Shown here piece after piece: positions 6,272-9,179 of a stretch of 9,179 nt of DNA. The stretch comes from CAZVIK01 sp964627045. Its GTDB lineage: Bacteria; Acidobacteriota; Terriglobia; Bryobacterales; Bryobacteraceae. The notes under the pieces are model-generated. The model ran no database searches and was not told where the DNA came from. It saw nothing but the letters and a program-made list of their open reading frames with translations. The stretch lies in assembly GCA_964627045.1 (NCBI GenBank), contig CAZVIK010000168.1, positions 1 through 9,179 of the forward strand, given 5' to 3'. The stretch's first letter is position 1. The number at the start of each line of letters is the position of its first letter. A program made the translations under genes and the position numbers.

Positions 6272-7294
6272 ATGAACATCGGTGTGCGCAGTTGGCTTCG
6301 CGCCGGCTTGGTCGTGGCCGTGTTGGCCGGACTGGCTGCCGTGCACATCGCCGCGTGGGCGTTCCGCGCATCGCCGCGCGCGGAACCCTGGAGCAGTTGG
6401 TATGTGGCGGCGCCATTGGCAGTCCTGATGGTGTGGTTGATCCGGACGGCGTTCAAGGTCCGGATGGAGGTGCTGCTGGCCCGCCACCGGGCGCTGGAAT
6501 CGGCATTCGACGAGCGGACGCGCGAACTGGCCGTGGCCAAGGAGAAGGCAGAGGAGATCAGCCGTTTCAAGGGCGAGTTCCTGGCGAACATGAGCCACGA
6601 GATCCGGACGCCGCTCAACGGCATCCTCGGGATGACCGAACTGGCGCTCATGACCCGGCTGGATGCCGAGCAGCGCGAGTACCTGGAACTGGCGCACACC
6701 TCGGCCGAGGGGTTGCTGGTGCTGCTCAACGAGATCCTGGACTTCTCCAGGATCGAGGCCGGCCGGCTGACGCTGGAATCCCGCGAGTTCAGTCTCGAGG
6801 AATGCGTGTCAGACGCCGTGCGCCTGCTCGAACTCGTGGCCCGCCGCAAGCGTCTCGCGTTGACCTGGGAACTGGACGCGGGGCTTCCGGCCCGCGCCGT
6901 GGGAGATCCCGGACGGCTCAAGCAAGTCCTCGCCAATCTCATCGGAAACGCGCTGAAGTTCACCCACCAGGGCGAGGTCCGCGTGACGGTGCGCCTGGCG
7001 GCGCAACAACCGCAGTCGCCCGGCGCCTTCGCGGTGTGGTTTCAGGTGGAAGACACGGGGATCGGGATCCCCGCCGGGAAGTTGGATGTCATCTTTGAGG
7101 CGTTCCGGCAGGTGGACGGAGCCACCACGCGACAGTACGGCGGCACCGGGTTGGGGCTGGCGATCTGCCGAAGCCTGGTCGGACTGATGAACGGACGAGT
7201 CTGGGCCGAAAGCGAGTTGGGCCGCGGCAGCCGGTTTCATTTCACGGTCGAGCTTCGGGACTGCCGGGTTCGGCGTCCTACGCCGGCCGTTTGA
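6272..7294 (+). CDS. Membrane histidine kinase without sensor domain or receiver
   Basis: A 340-aa two-component sensor kinase. Two hydrophobic segments (about 8-30 and 43-61) are joined by only a dozen residues, so there is no room for an extracellular sensor. A charged helix (about 66-100, probably coiled coil) leads to the dimerisation/phosphotransfer domain with H109 in MSHEIRTPLNGI. The ATPase domain follows with the N box around N226 (LIGNALKF), the G1 box DTGIGI (261-266), the F box FEAFRQ (275-280) and the G2 box GGTGLGL (290-296). All catalytic boxes look intact. Sequence style is that of hybrid kinases (H box plus the GGTGLGL form), but it stops after the ATPase domain with no receiver or HPt domain. 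No response regulator is nearby, so it is an orphan here. The ATG at 6272 is the only ATG, GTG or TTG between the upstream in-frame stop and this point. The best Shine-Dalgarno (GGAGG, 6247-6251) is 20 nt away, which suggests weak translation. Signal and partner are unknown. Confidence 0.93.
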   Translation: MNIGVRSWLRAGLVVAVLAGLAAVHIAAWAFRASPRAEPWSSWYVAAPLAVLMVWLIRTAFKVRMEVLLARHRALESAFDERTRELAVAKEKAEEISRFKGEFLANMSHEIRTPLNGILGMTELALMTRLDAEQREYLELAHTSAEGLLVLLNEILDFSRIEAGRLTLESREFSLEECVSDAVRLLELVARRKRLALTWELDAGLPARAVGDPGRLKQVLANLIGNALKFTHQGEVRVTVRLAAQQPQSPGAFAVWFQVEDTGIGIPAGKLDVIFEAFRQVDGATTRQYGGTGLGLAICRSLVGLMNGRVWAESELGRGSRFHFTVELRDCRVRRPTPAV

Positions 7295-7301
7295 CGCCGG
7301 C
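7282..7301. repeat. GCCGGC inverted repeat at the end of the kinase gene
   Basis: GCCGGC occurs at 7282-7287 and 7296-7301, separated by 8 nt, and can form a 6-bp GC stem spanning the kinase stop codon. No T-run follows on either strand, so it does not qualify as a standard intrinsic terminator. It could still slow transcripts from the convergent genes. Confidence 0.2.
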
Positions 7302-7338
7302 TGGCACCGCTTCCGCGAACCCAACGTTTCCCGGCCTG

Positions 7339-9093
7339 CTATTCCGCCTTCTTCCCCGCAACGGCGTGCATGGATGCGGCAGCCGCCTTGGCCGCATCCG
7401 GTTGTGGCGCCGAGGCCGTCTCACCACCCTCGACCAGACCCAGGCCCGCATCCATCGTCCTGGTGGCCAGCGGAGCCGGCGCCTCTATGGGCCGCACCGT
7501 CTGGCTGGCGCTCCACATCGGGTTCTGAGCCCGGGGAGACAGTTTCCGGAACGGCGCGCAATCGACGACCGGCGTCCCGGCAATCATACGGCGCATTTCT
7601 CCCGCCGGTCGCGGCATGCCGAGCAGGTAGCCCTGGGCCATTTCGCATCCCGCCTGGCGAAGCGCCCGCACCTGCGGAATTGACTCGACGCCCTCGGCCA
7701 CGACGCAGACCCCCAGGCTTCGCGCCAAACCGACGATGGAGGTTACAAACTGCGTGCTCTTCACATCGCTACCGAGGCCCCGGATCAGCGTTCCGTCGAT
7801 CTTCAGACAATCGATAGCCAGGCTCTTCAGATCCGACAGCGAAGAAGCGCCGGCGCCGAAATCGTCCAGGGCAATGCGAATCCCGGCCTTCCGCAGCCTG
7901 TCGATCCGCTGGCGGGAACCCTGAACGTCTCTCAGGATCAGACTCTCGGTCAGGTCCAATTCCAGAAGCCTCGGGTCGATCCTGGCTCTCCGCACCGTTC
8001 GCAGCACGAAGTCCTCAAACCCAGGCCGCGCGAACTGGCGCGGCGACACGTTCACTGCAAATCGCACCCCACCATACCCCGCATCGGCGAGGCCGCGGAT
8101 TTCGCGGCAAACCGTCTCCAGTACCCACGAACCGATGTTCAGGACCTGTCCGGAATCCTCGGCGAGGCCCATGAATTGGCTGGGCCGCAGCAGTCCGTGG
8201 TCGGGGTGTTTCCAGCGCAATAGCGCCTCGACCGCCACGAGCTTCTTCGTTTGAAGGTTGAACTGCGGCTGGTAGTACAAGACCAGTTCGCCGTTGGCGA
8301 GCGCCGATTCCAGTTGCCGCTCCAGTTCCAGGCGGTCCTTCGCCCGTTCGCCGAGTTCGGCCGAATAGCAGGAGAAACCATCGCCGCCAGCGGCCTTCGC
8401 TCCCTCCATGGCCTGGCCGGCGTGGTCGCACAGAACCTCGGCGTCTTCGCCATCGCCCGGATACAGCGCGACCCCAACCGCGGCGGTCACGGCCAGTTGC
8501 CGTCCTTCGATCTCATAGGGCTCGCGCAGGGCTTCGCCGATCTTTCTGGCGACTGTGGCGGCGTCCTGGCGGTCGCGGATCTCCGGAAGCCCCACCAGGA
8601 ACTCGTCGCCGCCGCCCCGCGCGACGACGTCCTCCTCGCGAAGGCATCCCGCAATCCGGCCGGCGGCTTCCTTCAGCAACCGGTCCCCGGCGGGGTGGCC
8701 GAACGCGCCGTTGACCGCCTTGAAGCCGTCCAGGTCGATGCACAGCACTCCGAGCGTGCGGCGGTGTCGGCGGGCGCCCGCCAGCCCGCGCCGAAGGTGC
8801 TCATCGAACCCGGCGCGTGTGAGCAAGCCGGTCAACGCGTCGCGCCAGTTGAGGTCGGATGCGCCGGTCGGCGCGGGCTCGGCCCGGAGCCTGCGCCACC
8901 GGTCGGTCAGCGTGATTCCGGCCAAGCCCACCGCCAAGCTGGTGAGCACCCCTGCGCCGTAGACCAGCAGGAGGCGGGGGTTCTCCCCCACAAATCCCGC
9001 GGCCACCCAGAGCGAGACCGACATTGCCGCCGGAATCGCCGCCAGAAGGACTTGCCAGGTGCGATTGGGCGTGTTTTGGCGCTTCAGGTCCAT
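7339..9093 (-). CDS. Membrane GGDEF-EAL protein (cyclic-di-GMP synthesis and/or hydrolysis)
   Basis: A 584-aa dual-domain protein. Two membrane segments (about 13-33 and 41-63) anchor it. The GGDEF domain (about 80-245) has DALTGL (85-90), DLDGFKAVNG (120-129, with Gly where Asp is common), an intact inhibitory I-site R152-x-x-D155 and an intact GGDEF (161-165). The EAL domain (about 255-505) keeps EAL (289-291), N348, E383, D410/D411, K431, E467 and Q487, the set needed for metal binding and phosphodiester hydrolysis. Both activities are therefore possible from sequence alone. The last 80 residues or so are Ala/Pro-rich and probably disordered. There is no PAS, GAF or other sensory domain. 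I chose the ATG at 9093. An in-frame ATG at 9168 would add 25 residues of unremarkable composition, and neither has a strong ribosome-binding site. It is convergent with the kinase gene, 44 bp away. Confidence 0.94.
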   Translation of the reverse strand: MDLKRQNTPNRTWQVLLAAIPAAMSVSLWVAAGFVGENPRLLLVYGAGVLTSLAVGLAGITLTDRWRRLRAEPAPTGASDLNWRDALTGLLTRAGFDEHLRRGLAGARRHRRTLGVLCIDLDGFKAVNGAFGHPAGDRLLKEAAGRIAGCLREEDVVARGGGDEFLVGLPEIRDRQDAATVARKIGEALREPYEIEGRQLAVTAAVGVALYPGDGEDAEVLCDHAGQAMEGAKAAGGDGFSCYSAELGERAKDRLELERQLESALANGELVLYYQPQFNLQTKKLVAVEALLRWKHPDHGLLRPSQFMGLAEDSGQVLNIGSWVLETVCREIRGLADAGYGGVRFAVNVSPRQFARPGFEDFVLRTVRRARIDPRLLELDLTESLILRDVQGSRQRIDRLRKAGIRIALDDFGAGASSLSDLKSLAIDCLKIDGTLIRGLGSDVKSTQFVTSIVGLARSLGVCVVAEGVESIPQVRALRQAGCEMAQGYLLGMPRPAGEMRRMIAGTPVVDCAPFRKLSPRAQNPMWSASQTVRPIEAPAPLATRTMDAGLGLVEGGETASAPQPDAAKAAAASMHAVAGKKAE

Positions 9094-9179
9094 GGCGTTC
9101 TGCCCCAGAGCCCGCCGCCTAACCGGTGCCAGCCGGCCCTCGGGCTGAATAGTGTGATTGTGCCGCATCCCGAAAGCGG

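Noticed and set aside
1..9179. Mobile element, phage or defence island
   Set aside because: No transposase, integrase, nuclease, toxin-antitoxin pair, direct repeats or array of repeats was seen, and the genes look like ordinary chromosomal functions of even composition.

Overview
This is a GC-rich bacterial chromosomal window with tightly packed genes on both strands. It holds eight protein-coding genes, one of them cut by the left edge. I see no rRNA, tRNA, CRISPR array, insertion sequence or phage gene. The gene style and the mix of genes (a plant-type GDP-mannose 3,5-epimerase, a quinol-type NO reductase, a stand-alone TerB-fold protein) would fit a soil bacterium such as an Acidobacteriota of the Solibacter/Bryobacter type. 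That placement is an impression, not a demonstrated result.

Left block (1-1827, minus strand): a two-gene unit for nucleotide-sugar synthesis. The first gene encodes a GDP-mannose 3,5-epimerase-like SDR enzyme. Ten bases downstream lies a mannose-1-phosphate guanylyltransferase that runs off the left edge. Together they would make GDP-mannose and convert it to GDP-L-galactose and/or GDP-L-gulose, probably for a surface polysaccharide. A candidate promoter and a good Shine-Dalgarno lie upstream of the epimerase.

Middle block (2002-3358, plus strand): an unrecognised cytoplasmic protein of 249 aa, then a small membrane-anchored protein with a Pro/Ala-rich linker and a C-terminal domain that looks BamE/SmpA-like. 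The end of the second gene overlaps the end of the convergent NO reductase gene by 20 bp.

NO reductase block (3339-6163, minus strand): a TerB-family protein followed, after 83 bp, by a complete single-subunit quinol-dependent nitric oxide reductase (qNOR). All expected haem, FeB and glutamate residues are present. The 83-bp gap holds a Crp/Fnr-type inverted repeat about 42 bp from a plausible start site, and a second palindrome over that start site, so NO- or oxygen-responsive control is a reasonable hypothesis. No other denitrification gene is visible, which suggests NO detoxification.

Right block (6272-9093): a membrane histidine kinase with no sensory domain and no receiver on the plus strand, convergent with a membrane GGDEF-EAL protein on the minus strand. 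In the latter, the cyclase active site, the inhibitory I-site and the phosphodiesterase residues all look intact.

I found no convincing undescribed multi-gene system. The most unusual items are the epimerase/guanylyltransferase pair, the promoter architecture of the qNOR gene, and the orphan protein at 2002-2751.
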